14,535 nt of DNA from UBA8444 sp964003875 (GCA_964003875.1 CAXFLH010000026.1:1-14535); one strand, 5' to 3'. Counted from the first letter of the stretch, positions 6,956-14,535 are shown. Program-made: numbers and translations. The notes: generated by a model not told the origin, from the sequence alone.

Positions 6956-8221
6956 ATGTCAGTAGATGTATTGCTAGGCCTACAATGGGGCGATGAAGGA
7001 AAAGGTAAAATTGTTGATGTACTCACTCAAGATTATGATATCATTGCTCGTTTTCAAGGCGGTCCTAATGCTGGTCATACACTAGAATTTGATGGAATAA
7101 AACATGTATTACACACTATTCCATCAGGTATTTTTCATGAAAATGCTATTAATATTGTAGGTAATGGTGTAGTAATTGATCCCATTATCTTCAAAAAAGA
7201 AATAGATGCACTCAATAAGATGGAAGTGGATTTAACCCAAAAGTTATTACTATCCAAAAAAGCCCATCTTATTCTTCCTACTCATAAAATATTAGACGCT
7301 GTTTCGGAAAAAGCCAAAGGTAAAAGCAAAATTGGATCTACTCTAAAAGGAATAGGACCTACTTATATGGACAAAACAGGCAGAAATGGTTTAAGAGTAG
7401 GCGATATTAATTCATCGGAGTTTAAAAATCGTTACGACAAGCTGGTAGCTAAACACAGCAGATTGTTGGATAATGATTTTATGGATTTTGATCTAGATAG
7501 TTTAGAAAAAGAATGGTTTGAAGGAATAGAAGTGTTAAAGTCGTTTATCCACATTGATAGCGAACATTATTTGCACCAAGCACAAAAAAAAGGTAAAAAG
7601 ATATTAGCTGAAGGTGCACAAGGTACATTATTAGATATTGATTTTGGTTCCTATCCTTTTGTAACCTCTTCTAATACCATTTCAGCAGGAGCTTGTACTG
7701 GCTTAGGAATAGCGCCAAATAAGATTGGTGATGTCTTTGGAATTTTTAAAGCCTATTGTACAAGAGTTGGTAGTGGCCCCTTCCCTACTGAATTGTTTGA
7801 TGAAGTAGGCGAATTCATCGGAAAAGTAGGTAATGAATTTGGTGCAACTACTGGAAGAAAAAGACGTTGTGGCTGGATAGATATACCCGCCCTTAAATAC
7901 GCTATTGCTATAAATGGCGTTACTAAGTTAATGATGATGAAAGCTGACGTGCTTAGTAATTTGGAAAACATTCAAGTTTGTACCCACTATAAATACAATG
8001 GTGAATTAATTGACTATTTACCATTTGATGCTAGTGAAGATACCATTGAGCCTATTTATAAAGAATTAGCCGCTTGGAAAGAAGATTTAACTCAATTATC
8101 TTCTATTGACGATGCTCCAACTCAATTAATAGATTATATCGATTTTCTTGAAAAAGAACTAGAAACACCAATTGTAGTGGTTTCTGTAGGTCCTGATAGA
8201 ACTCAAACCCTCAATAGATAA
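6956..8221 (+). CDS. purA: Adenylosuccinate synthetase
   Basis: The enzyme converts IMP, aspartate and GTP to adenylosuccinate, the first committed step to AMP, in the cytoplasm. The 421 residues match the family length. Visible motifs are the P-loop-like WGDEGKGK (11-18, catalytic D13), the GGPNAGHT loop with H41, a KGIGPTYMDK-type stretch, TTGRKRRCGWID in the aspartate/GTP-binding region, and the C-terminal VSVGPDRTQT. The ATG directly follows the stop of the Fur-family gene (TAAATG), so translation is probably coupled. The next gene begins 4 bases after the stop. Confidence 0.98.
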   Translation: MSVDVLLGLQWGDEGKGKIVDVLTQDYDIIARFQGGPNAGHTLEFDGIKHVLHTIPSGIFHENAINIVGNGVVIDPIIFKKEIDALNKMEVDLTQKLLLSKKAHLILPTHKILDAVSEKAKGKSKIGSTLKGIGPTYMDKTGRNGLRVGDINSSEFKNRYDKLVAKHSRLLDNDFMDFDLDSLEKEWFEGIEVLKSFIHIDSEHYLHQAQKKGKKILAEGAQGTLLDIDFGSYPFVTSSNTISAGACTGLGIAPNKIGDVFGIFKAYCTRVGSGPFPTELFDEVGEFIGKVGNEFGATTGRKRRCGWIDIPALKYAIAINGVTKLMMMKADVLSNLENIQVCTHYKYNGELIDYLPFDASEDTIEPIYKELAAWKEDLTQLSSIDDAPTQLIDYIDFLEKELETPIVVVSVGPDRTQTLNR

Positions 8222-8225
8222 GCAT

Positions 8226-9719
8226 TTGATTTTACTTAGAAATATGGCATTAATGATAGTATTCATTAATGTAATATATGCCCAAGAAAAAAGTCAATTA
8301 GAAATCATTAATGCCAATTACACTTACTTTGATCAGAGTAAGTACCCAGATATTCGAAGATTAGTAGGTGAGGTTAGTTTTATGCACGAAGGTACTATAA
8401 TGAACTGCGATAGTGCTTGGCATTATTTTAAGGAAAATCGTTTTAAAGCCTACAGCAATATACATATCAATAAAGGAGATAGTATCTTTCTATATGGAGA
8501 AAAGCTAGATTATAACGGCTCTAACCACAAAGCTATAGTACAACGCAATATTGTATTAAAGGATAGAGATATGCAATTAAAAACAGAAGAATTGCATTAT
8601 TTTTTAAAAACAAACATCGCTTCCTATTATTCAGGAGCAATAATCACCAATAAAGAAAATGTTTTAAAAAGCCGAAAAGGAGATTATCTTTCATCTTCAA
8701 AAACTTTAGTCTTTAAAAGTGATGTAACACTTGAAAATCCTGAATATTTGATAGAGTGTGACACCCTACACTATAACACAGAATCAGAGATAGCTTATTT
8801 TTATGGACCTACAACCATCACATCGGATAGTAATTTCATTTATTGTGAAGACGGTTGGTATAATACGCTAACCGATAAATCTGAATTTAGTAGTAATGCT
8901 TTTTTATGGAGTGATAATCAAAAACTTTCTGGAGATATCTTGTTTTACGATAGAAAAAATGGCTATGGTAAAGCCTTGAATAATATTGCTATTGAAGATA
9001 CGGCTAACGATTACACAATATATGGTCATAAAGCTGAATACTTCGATAAGTTAGACAGCTCAATAATTACTATAGAACCTTTATTAGTGGCTGATTTCGA
9101 TGATGATACCTTATACCTTCACTCAGATACTATTATTGCCAATTTAGATAGCTTACAATACCAGCAAATCAAAGCCTTTACAGGTGCTAAATTTTATAGT
9201 GAAAATTTACAAGGTAAATGTCAAGTCTTATTTTACTTTATGAGAGATTCAACTATTCAAATGTATTATGAGCCTATACTTTGGTCGGACAATTATCAAT
9301 TAAGTTCTGAGCATATTATTTTAGAAATTAAAAACAATGCCATTGACAAAATGAATCTCTTGCAAAATGCCTTTATCATTTCTGAAGATAGCTTGGATTT
9401 ATACAACCAAATTAAAGGAAGAAATATGATGGGCTACTTTAAAAGAAACGAACTACATAAAATTAATGTTAACGGTAATGGACAAGCCGTTTATATCATC
9501 AAAGATGAGGAAGATAAAATTTCTGGAATAAATACAGTTAGCTGTAGTCAAATGAACATATACGTGGATAAAAAAGAAATACGTCGTATATCTTTTCAAA
9601 AACAGCCCAATGCAACCATTTATCCAATAGAAGAATTACCTCAAAAATGGAACAGGCTAGAAGGCTTTAAAGAGCGTTATTCGGAACGTATTATTGACAA
9701 AGGAGATATTTGGGATTAA
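8226..9719 (+). CDS. OstA/LptA-like protein, putative lipopolysaccharide transport
   Basis: The 497-residue product starts with a signal peptide (MILLRNMALMIVFINVIYAQ, cleavage before Q). I keep the TTG at 8226 because it supplies the positive arginine; the ATG at 8244 would leave a signal peptide without a charged N-terminus. The mature protein consists of repeated OstA-type beta strands (L-x-G-E-V-x-F, MNCDSAWHYF, Y-G-E-K-L-D-Y, and later C-D-T-L-H-Y and Y-G-H-K-A-E-Y), in the style of the Bacteroidota OstA_2 family. By homology it would bind lipid A/LPS in the periplasm as part of an Lpt-type bridge. It is longer than E. coli LptA (about 185 residues), with roughly two to three OstA units. 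It follows purA by 4 bases and shares its stop palindrome with the convergent gene. Confidence 0.85.
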   Translation: MILLRNMALMIVFINVIYAQEKSQLEIINANYTYFDQSKYPDIRRLVGEVSFMHEGTIMNCDSAWHYFKENRFKAYSNIHINKGDSIFLYGEKLDYNGSNHKAIVQRNIVLKDRDMQLKTEELHYFLKTNIASYYSGAIITNKENVLKSRKGDYLSSSKTLVFKSDVTLENPEYLIECDTLHYNTESEIAYFYGPTTITSDSNFIYCEDGWYNTLTDKSEFSSNAFLWSDNQKLSGDILFYDRKNGYGKALNNIAIEDTANDYTIYGHKAEYFDKLDSSIITIEPLLVADFDDDTLYLHSDTIIANLDSLQYQQIKAFTGAKFYSENLQGKCQVLFYFMRDSTIQMYYEPILWSDNYQLSSEHIILEIKNNAIDKMNLLQNAFIISEDSLDLYNQIKGRNMMGYFKRNELHKINVNGNGQAVYIIKDEEDKISGINTVSCSQMNIYVDKKEIRRISFQKQPNATIYPIEELPQKWNRLEGFKERYSERIIDKGDIWD

Positions 9720-10183
9720 TCAATAAATCTTACTAACCAACTTTCTGATAATGGCACTATCCACTTACTTTCGTATTCACTTTTGGTGCTTACCAAATTA
9801 TTATACACTACTGTTTGGGGAGTAAGTTGTTTTTTAAACTCTGCTAGAGGTAATACCTGAGTTAAATCACCGTCCAAAAAGGCAATATTCATTCTGTTGA
9901 AAAAGTCGATATTATATTGTTTGGCAATAGCTTTTATCACTGCTACCGAACTATCTATAGAACAACCACTTGCCCCCTGTTTACTTTCATCTACAAACAA
10001 GCAAATGAACCAATCGTGTATCTGAAATGAACAATGCAATACCGTGCCGTGGGTATTCCAATGGTTACATAAATCGGTGAGTTGACTTTCTATATCTGTC
10101 TTTTCAGCAGCATTAAAAGCCCTATCAGATTGATATATCCATACTCTTGCATCAGAGCTAATTTGATTATAGGAAACGTACAT
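9716..10183 (-). CDS. Conserved Bacteroidota protein, often labelled 'ABC transporter ATPase' without ATPase motifs
   Basis: This 155-residue protein begins MYVSYNQISSDARVWIYQS and contains ASGCSIDSSV and the terminal ESW-x-x-RFID, which I recognise from short Bacteroidota proteins carried in databases as 'ABC transporter ATPase'. No Walker A (GxxxxGKS/T), Walker B or ABC signature is present, so that name is not supported. It has no signal peptide or membrane segment and is probably cytoplasmic. A cysteine in G-C-S-I-D and several aromatic residues are the most conserved-looking points. The start lies 2 bases after the stop of the CCG-domain gene, making this the last gene of the minus-strand operon. 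Function unknown. Confidence 0.82.
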   Translation of the reverse strand: MYVSYNQISSDARVWIYQSDRAFNAAEKTDIESQLTDLCNHWNTHGTVLHCSFQIHDWFICLFVDESKQGASGCSIDSSVAVIKAIAKQYNIDFFNRMNIAFLDGDLTQVLPLAEFKKQLTPQTVVYNNLVSTKSEYESKWIVPLSESWLVRFID

Positions 10184-10185
10184 GT

Positions 10186-10974
10186 TTAAAGGTCTTGAGC
10201 TTGAGCAATCATTTCAGCAATATCCATGACTTGAACGTCATTTTCTTTCTCTTTGTTTTTGATCCCGTCTGTCATCATGGTATTACAAAACGGACAGCCT
10301 GTTGCAATAAACTCAGGTTTTACGGCCAAAGCATCTTCTGTACGCTCAATGTTAATGTCTTTGTTGCCTTTTTCTGGCTCTTTAAACATCTGAGCACCTC
10401 CAGCGCCACAACACAAGCCTTTGGCTTTGCAACGTTTCATTTCAACCAATTCGGCATCAAGTTTCTGAATTAATTCTCTAGGTGCTTCATAAACATCATT
10501 GGCTCTACCTAAATAACAAGGGTCGTGAAAAGTAATTTTCTTGCCTTCAAAACTTCCTCCTTCAATAGTTAGTCTGCCATTGTCTAACAACTCTTTCAGC
10601 AATTGAGTATGATGGACTACATCATATTTTCCACCTAAGTCAGGATATTCATTTTTTAGGGTGTTAAAGCAGTGTGGACAAGCTGTAACAACCTTTTGAA
10701 CCTCATATGCATTCATGACTTCAATATTAGCCATGGCTTGCATTTGGAATAAAAATTCGTTTCCAGCTCGTCTTGCAGGGTCACCACTACAACTTTCTTC
10801 AGTACCAAGCACAGCAAACTTGACATTTGCTTTATTTAAAAGTTTGACAAATGCTTTTGTAATTTTCTTTGCTCTGTCATCAAAACTTCCTGCACAACCA
10901 ACCCAAAAAAGAACTTCTGCTTTTTCTCGTTTGGCCATAAGTTCTGCCATTGTTGGTACTACTAATTCACTCAT
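10186..10974 (-). CDS. CCG-domain (HdrB/HdrD-like) Fe-S oxidoreductase subunit
   Basis: The 262-residue soluble protein has two CCG (cysteine-rich) domains. Domain 1 has C27, S61-C62 (SCSGDPARRAGNE) and C99-x-x-C102, so one Cys of the usual pair is Ser. Domain 2 is complete: C153 (HDPCYLGR), C188-C189 (LCCGAGG) and C227-x-x-C230. This matches the catalytic half of HdrD, GlpC, LldE and mycobacterial EtfD-type proteins, where such domains bind unusual [4Fe-4S] clusters. The partner is very likely the membrane Fe-S protein two genes upstream (11396-12703), with which it would form a membrane electron-transfer enzyme. The electron donor is unknown; electron-transfer flavoprotein or a hydroxyacid system are inferences. 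The start is 3 bases after the HAD gene stop. Confidence 0.88.
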   Translation of the reverse strand: MSELVVPTMAELMAKREKAEVLFWVGCAGSFDDRAKKITKAFVKLLNKANVKFAVLGTEESCSGDPARRAGNEFLFQMQAMANIEVMNAYEVQKVVTACPHCFNTLKNEYPDLGGKYDVVHHTQLLKELLDNGRLTIEGGSFEGKKITFHDPCYLGRANDVYEAPRELIQKLDAELVEMKRCKAKGLCCGAGGAQMFKEPEKGNKDINIERTEDALAVKPEFIATGCPFCNTMMTDGIKNKEKENDVQVMDIAEMIAQAQDL

Positions 10975-10977
10975 ATC

Positions 10978-11403
10978 TTATTTTTCAAATACTTGAATAG
11001 TTACATTTTTTTCTACTAAATCTGTAAACTTACCTTCATATCGAGTCGCTCTCACTAAGTGATTATCTATCCAATGGTAATTGCCACCTCTAGGTTTGCC
11101 CATAAGCATACCGTGGTATTTAAATCCGTGCTTTTTCAACCATATTTCTGTTACTTCTCGGTGTTCTTCAATTCGAGAAGTAAAAAAGGTAATGATGTGT
11201 CCTTCATCATACCATTTATTTAAAGTCACTAAAGCATCTGGATATAATTCTGCTGTAGCCATTCTTTCAGGCTCTTCATTAGGGATATCGTCACATATAG
11301 TGCCATCGATATCAATCATATAATTCTTTACATGTTCTGGTAATACTGGACTTATATGTTGTCCATCTACAATTTTGTCCTCTAAATTAATCTTGTTATT
11401 CAT
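10978..11403 (-). CDS. Small HAD-fold phosphatase-like protein
   Basis: The 141-residue protein carries the minimal HAD core without an obvious cap domain. Motif I is DIDGTICDD (nucleophile D31, general acid D33), motif II is FFTSR (T75/S76), the conserved Lys region is MGKPRGG (K103) and the acidic motif is H-W-I-D (D113). Homologs are often named 'phosphoheptose isomerase' in Bacteroidota, but there is no SIS domain, so a hydrolase acting on a phosphorylated metabolite is more likely; the substrate is unknown. The gene sits between the two halves of the Fe-S module, overlapping the upstream one by 8 bases and lying 3 bases before the downstream one, so all three are made from one message. 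Confidence 0.85.
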   Translation of the reverse strand: MNNKINLEDKIVDGQHISPVLPEHVKNYMIDIDGTICDDIPNEEPERMATAELYPDALVTLNKWYDEGHIITFFTSRIEEHREVTEIWLKKHGFKYHGMLMGKPRGGNYHWIDNHLVRATRYEGKFTDLVEKNVTIQVFEK

Positions 11404-12703
11404 CTTTCCAATTCAATCGGTCTGACATAGAGAATTGCCAAGGCGCACCATTATTCTCTATGTTAGTAAAAATAGTATTTAATTCCATCGGTGCGGCTGA
11501 TTCTTCCATCACTAGATATCTTCTTAAATCTACAATTATTGATAAGGGGTCAATATTTATAGGACAAGCATTTACACAAGCATTACAAGAGGTACATGCC
11601 CATAATTCTTCTTTAGAAATGGAATTCAGTAAAGATTTGTTATCGTTAAATGTTTCCCCTTCTTTATCTATTCCTTTTCCTACTTCTTCTACTCTATCTC
11701 TCACATCCATCATTATTTTTCGTGGAGAGAGTAATTTTCCTGTTTGATTTGCTGGACATTCTGAAGTACAACGACCACATTCTGTACAGCTGTATGCATT
11801 CATTAATTGAATCCAACTTAAATCTTGAACATCTTTCGCACCAAAACGTTTTGGTGCAGCATCATCACTTATAGCAAAAGGGTCTATATTAGGGTCTAGC
11901 ATCTTTTTAACCTCATTAGTCACTGAATCCATATTAGCTAATTTACCGTCAGATTCTATGTTAGAGTAATAGGTATTTGGGAAAGCTAAAATGATATGTA
12001 AATGCTTAGAAATGACCAAGTAATTTAAAAATGCTAAAATGCCTACAATGTGAAACCACCAACAAATACGTTCAACAAATATCAAACTGCTTTCTGAAAA
12101 ATTATCAATTAAAGGAATGAAATATTGACTTATAGGATTTGCAAACTCTACATTGTAGTGAGCAGAATTCATAGCAACCAACAAAGAGTCGCTGGCATTC
12201 ATCAATAGAAAAGCAAACATTAAAACTATCTCAAATACTAAAATTAGATTTGCATCGGTTTTAGGCCATCCTTGCATTTCTTTACTCCAGAATCTTGGAA
12301 TACGCATAATGTTTCTTCTAGTCAAGAAAAAGACACAAGCAATAAGAACTAAAGCAGCTAAAACCTCAAAAGCCCCAATTATAAAAGCATAGAAAGGCCC
12401 TAAAAAAGAGAGAACCCGATGTGTTCCAAAAATTCCATCAATTATTATTTCAATAACCTCAATATTTATAATGACGAATCCAACATAAATTAATAGGTGT
12501 AAAAAACCTGCTATAGGCCTACTAACCATTTTAGATTGCCCTAGAGCAACACGAGTCATTACTTTCCATCGTTCTGAGGGGTTGTACGATCTATCTACAT
12601 CTCTACCTAAATTGATGTTTCTAAGGATTCTTTTAAAGTTTTTAATAAACAAAAGCGTAAATCCAATAAAAACTAATATGAAAATGACTTGTCCTATTAC
12701 CAT
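11396..12703 (-). CDS. Membrane b-type/2x[4Fe-4S] protein (HdrE/NarI-like fused to ferredoxin-type domain)
   Basis: The 435-residue protein has about five membrane segments (roughly 3-22, 65-89, 97-127, 153-171, 212-232). They are followed by a cytoplasmic part with two [4Fe-4S] motifs: C306-x2-C309-x2-C312-x3-C316-P and C370-x2-C373-x2-C376-x3-C380-P. H69 (FLHLLIY), H218 (WWFHIVG) and H234/H236 (SKHLHII, then FPNTYY) are the haem-ligand pattern of the NarI/HdrE/DsrM family, so b-type haems and quinone contact are expected. It is laid out like HdrE joined to the N-terminal half of HdrD. The missing CCG half is encoded two genes downstream (10186-10974). Together they resemble EtfD-like or TmcBC/HdrDE-like electron-transfer enzymes; the direction of electron flow cannot be told. 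Nine bases separate it from mlaD. Confidence 0.88.
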   Translation of the reverse strand: MVIGQVIFILVFIGFTLLFIKNFKRILRNINLGRDVDRSYNPSERWKVMTRVALGQSKMVSRPIAGFLHLLIYVGFVIINIEVIEIIIDGIFGTHRVLSFLGPFYAFIIGAFEVLAALVLIACVFFLTRRNIMRIPRFWSKEMQGWPKTDANLILVFEIVLMFAFLLMNASDSLLVAMNSAHYNVEFANPISQYFIPLIDNFSESSLIFVERICWWFHIVGILAFLNYLVISKHLHIILAFPNTYYSNIESDGKLANMDSVTNEVKKMLDPNIDPFAISDDAAPKRFGAKDVQDLSWIQLMNAYSCTECGRCTSECPANQTGKLLSPRKIMMDVRDRVEEVGKGIDKEGETFNDNKSLLNSISKEELWACTSCNACVNACPINIDPLSIIVDLRRYLVMEESAAPMELNTIFTNIENNGAPWQFSMSDRLNWKDE

Positions 12704-12712
12704 AAATTGAAC

Positions 12713-13708
12713 TTATTTAGTAGTATCTTTTTTAACTTCAAAAGCTGTTCTTCTTCCTCCTAACAAAGAAAACGTTACATAACGCTTAGGATGTTTTTTC
12801 ATATCCTCAATTAATAAATCAAGTTGCTTAGAAGCACTAGTTAAGTTGTTATACATTTCTTTATCGTTTAGAAGTAAGCCAATAGTTCCTTCACCTTTTT
12901 CTATTTTTTGAAGGATTTTATCAAAGTCTGCTAAGGATTTATCTAAATTATTGATAGTACTTTTAACGTTGGATTTAGCTAAAGAATCTGAAATGGATTC
13001 GAAATTCTTTAAGGTTCTTGCAATCATATCGTTATTGTTATGCAAGTTTGTGGTAATAGACTCTACATTTTGAAGTATAGTAGTTACTCTTATATCATTT
13101 TTATAAATTACACTATCCAACTTTACCATTGCCAACTCCATAGTGCTAAAAGTCCTATTAAGACTTCTCAAGCTGCTTGATAAACTTTCTCTAGCATCTT
13201 TGTCTAATACAGAAGTAATTACTGTCATAACGGAATCAATTGACGATATAAGCTCTTCAGCTTTATTCTTTAATGGAAGTACTTGTTTATTCACCTCGTC
13301 TTTTAAATCTCCCTCAATACTTGAAAAAAGCGTATCTCCTGAAGAAGCATAAATAGCTGCATTTCCAATATGTAACTGTATAGCTTTTGTTCCCATGAGA
13401 TCAGCATTATAAATATTTGCTACGGTATTTTTTGGAATAGCAAACTCTTCATGCATTATATACTTTATAATGATCTTTCCTGAGTTGTCTGGATGAAAAA
13501 AAACTTCCGTAACCTTACCAACTGTAAATCCATTTATACGTACGGGAGCAGATGCTTCAATTCCATCTACTTCTTCATAAATAGAATAAAAATATGTTGA
13601 GTTAGTGAAGATGTTTATGCCTTTCAAGAAACTTACCCCCCAAATTAAAATTAAAATAGCAGTTAATGCTACTAGTCCTATTTTTATTTCTGAATTGTTT
13701 TTACTCAT
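12713..13708 (-). CDS. mlaD: MCE-family lipid-transport protein (MlaD-like)
   Basis: The 331-residue product has one N-terminal membrane anchor (about 9-30, IGLVALTAILILIWG) and a periplasmic MCE domain (about 38-116). That domain shows Y-E-E-V-D-G-I and RINGFTVGKV, then NADLMGTKAIQLHIG. A long helical/coiled-coil stretch follows (about 140-285), and then the C-terminal GTIGLLLNDKEMYNNL pattern common to Bacteroidota MCE proteins. MCE proteins form hexameric rings that carry phospholipids between inner and outer membranes, together with an MlaE/MlaF ABC transporter that is not in this window. The start overlaps the amidase stop by 4 bases, as in many Bacteroidota where the two genes are coupled. 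Confidence 0.93.
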   Translation of the reverse strand: MSKNNSEIKIGLVALTAILILIWGVSFLKGINIFTNSTYFYSIYEEVDGIEASAPVRINGFTVGKVTEVFFHPDNSGKIIIKYIMHEEFAIPKNTVANIYNADLMGTKAIQLHIGNAAIYASSGDTLFSSIEGDLKDEVNKQVLPLKNKAEELISSIDSVMTVITSVLDKDARESLSSSLRSLNRTFSTMELAMVKLDSVIYKNDIRVTTILQNVESITTNLHNNNDMIARTLKNFESISDSLAKSNVKSTINNLDKSLADFDKILQKIEKGEGTIGLLLNDKEMYNNLTSASKQLDLLIEDMKKHPKRYVTFSLLGGRRTAFEVKKDTTK

Positions 13709-14535
13709 TTGTTTTGGGTTAATTCTTTAGCCTGTTGTAAACTTATTTTTTCACCATTATAAAAGGCAATTACAAAAGCATCCTTGTAGCCATTATTTTT
13801 AGCCAAAGTTTGCAGCTTTTTTGCATCTACAATCGATGATTCATTACCTATGGTAAATTTATACAAATTTCCTTCTTGAAAGAAAGAAACAATGTTTCCT
13901 TCAATAGCTGTTAAATTTTGTTCATGTTTTGCCGTGCAAATTTGAACCTTAAAGATAGTTGATTTAGTATCACTACTTTTATTTTCCGGAACTTCTACTT
14001 GATTTCTTTCACTTTTTTTAACTTCTTCATCATATTTTATGCTGTCAAGTATACTTATAACTTCATTTTGCTGTTGTTGTATTTTATATTCTTTAATTGC
14101 TCTATATATTGCAGAAGCCATATAAGTTTGTCCATCATTTGAGTGTAAGAAATCTTCTTCTGCATTATTAGTTAGAAAACCAAGTTCTACCAAAACACTT
14201 GGCATTAATGTTCTACTTGTAACAAAATAAGGAGCTTGTCTCACTCCCCTATCCTTTCTTTTAACCCTTGTTCTAAATTGTTCTTGTATCTTTTGTGCAA
14301 TTTGAATGCTTTTTTCCATGTAAACGCTTTGATTGAGAGTAAGAGCTATAACACTTTCAATAGAATTTGGGTCAAATCCTTCATAATTTTTTTCGTAATT
14401 CTCTTCAAGGAAAATAGAAGAATTTTCTTTTTTAGCAATTCTTAAATTATGCTCAGTAAAATCTAATCCCATAATAAAAGAACTAGAGCCATAAGCGTTT
14501 GAATTTGTAAACGCATCACAATGAATAGAAATGAA
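13705..14535 (-). CDS. N-acetylmuramoyl-L-alanine amidase (Amidase_3) with SPOR-like C-terminus, start outside window
   Basis: Coding continues past the internal ATG at 14472 to the window edge. Bases 14473-14535 translate in frame as FISIHCDAFTNSN followed by AYGSSSFI, the Zn-ligand His region of Amidase_3. The visible 276 residues then hold ENYEKNYEGFDPNS, RVKRKDRGVRQAPYFV and the catalytic Glu in VELGFLTN. The first Zn ligands, the signal peptide and the start are beyond the window. A linker follows, and about 80 C-terminal residues (TIFKVQICTAK to the end) look like a degenerate SPOR domain that would bind denuded septal glycan. The enzyme splits the amide bond between muramic acid and the stem peptide during cell separation. 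It is the first visible gene of the minus-strand operon and overlaps mlaD by 4 bases. Confidence 0.92.
   Translation of the reverse strand, partial: FISIHCDAFTNSNAYGSSSFIMGLDFTEHNLRIAKKENSSIFLEENYEKNYEGFDPNSIESVIALTLNQSVYMEKSIQIAQKIQEQFRTRVKRKDRGVRQAPYFVTSRTLMPSVLVELGFLTNNAEEDFLHSNDGQTYMASAIYRAIKEYKIQQQQNEVISILDSIKYDEEVKKSERNQVEVPENKSSDTKSTIFKVQICTAKHEQNLTAIEGNIVSFFQEGNLYKFTIGNESSIVDAKKLQTLAKNNGYKDAFVIAFYNGEKISLQQAKELTQNK

Noticed and set aside
10195..10996. Plus-strand open frames (about 92 and 93 codons) opposite the CCG-domain gene
   Set aside because: They mirror the codon bias of the real minus-strand gene and have no family resemblance or start context.
1..14535. tRNA, rRNA, CRISPR array, insertion sequence or riboswitch
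   Set aside because: Intergenic space is very small (largest gaps 75, 86 and 68 bases) and none shows cloverleaf, repeat-spacer, transposase or conserved leader structure.

Overview
The window is a compact, AT-rich stretch with the gene content and order of a member of the Bacteroidota, probably a marine flavobacterium-like organism. The evidence is: signal peptides ending in (F/Y)AQ; a Smr protein of the Bacteroidota type; a Fur-purA-OstA-like cluster; an amidase-MCE-Fe-S gene string; and promoter-like boxes matching the Bacteroidota consensus TAnnTTTG. No mobile element, CRISPR array, tRNA or rRNA was seen.

The first ~495 bases do not belong with the rest. They hold the 3' end of lpxI and the first ~90 codons of lpxB, in the order and with the sequence character of AT-rich alphaproteobacteria of the SAR11/Pelagibacter type. 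The lpxB reading frame then runs, with no stop, into the C-terminal ~300 residues of a Bacteroidota DUF5106/thioredoxin-like lipid-free periplasmic protein. Both partners are truncated at the join. The simplest reading is a chimeric join (assembly or amplification artefact). A real recombination event is the less likely alternative.

Layout after the join: (1) the thioredoxin-like remnant (+) ends at a strong hairpin terminator at 1467-1500. It converges there with a two-gene minus-strand unit, DUF2279 envelope protein then Smr protein (2872 down to 1501). (2) An 86-base divergent intergenic region (2873-2958) carries promoter-like boxes for both directions. (3) A plus-strand series follows: fahA and a bifunctional (p)ppGpp synthetase/hydrolase (8-base gap), then a Fur-family regulator, purA and an OstA/LptA-like protein (gaps of 0 and 4 bases). 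(4) A tightly packed minus-strand operon enters from the right edge: N-acetylmuramoyl-L-alanine amidase (its start lies beyond the window), MCE/MlaD protein, membrane b-type/2x[4Fe-4S] protein, small HAD-fold protein, CCG-domain protein, and a conserved protein often mislabelled as an ABC ATPase. It meets the plus-strand series tail to tail, the two last genes sharing a TTAA stop palindrome.

Functionally, the window combines envelope building (OstA-like lipopolysaccharide transport, MlaD lipid transport, septal amidase, DUF2279) with core metabolism and regulation (tyrosine breakdown, stringent response, metal or peroxide sensing, AMP synthesis). It also holds a two-part membrane electron-transfer module that resembles a split HdrDE/EtfD enzyme. 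I see no clearly undescribed system. The points most worth a second look are the chimeric join and the split Fe-S module with a HAD gene between its halves.
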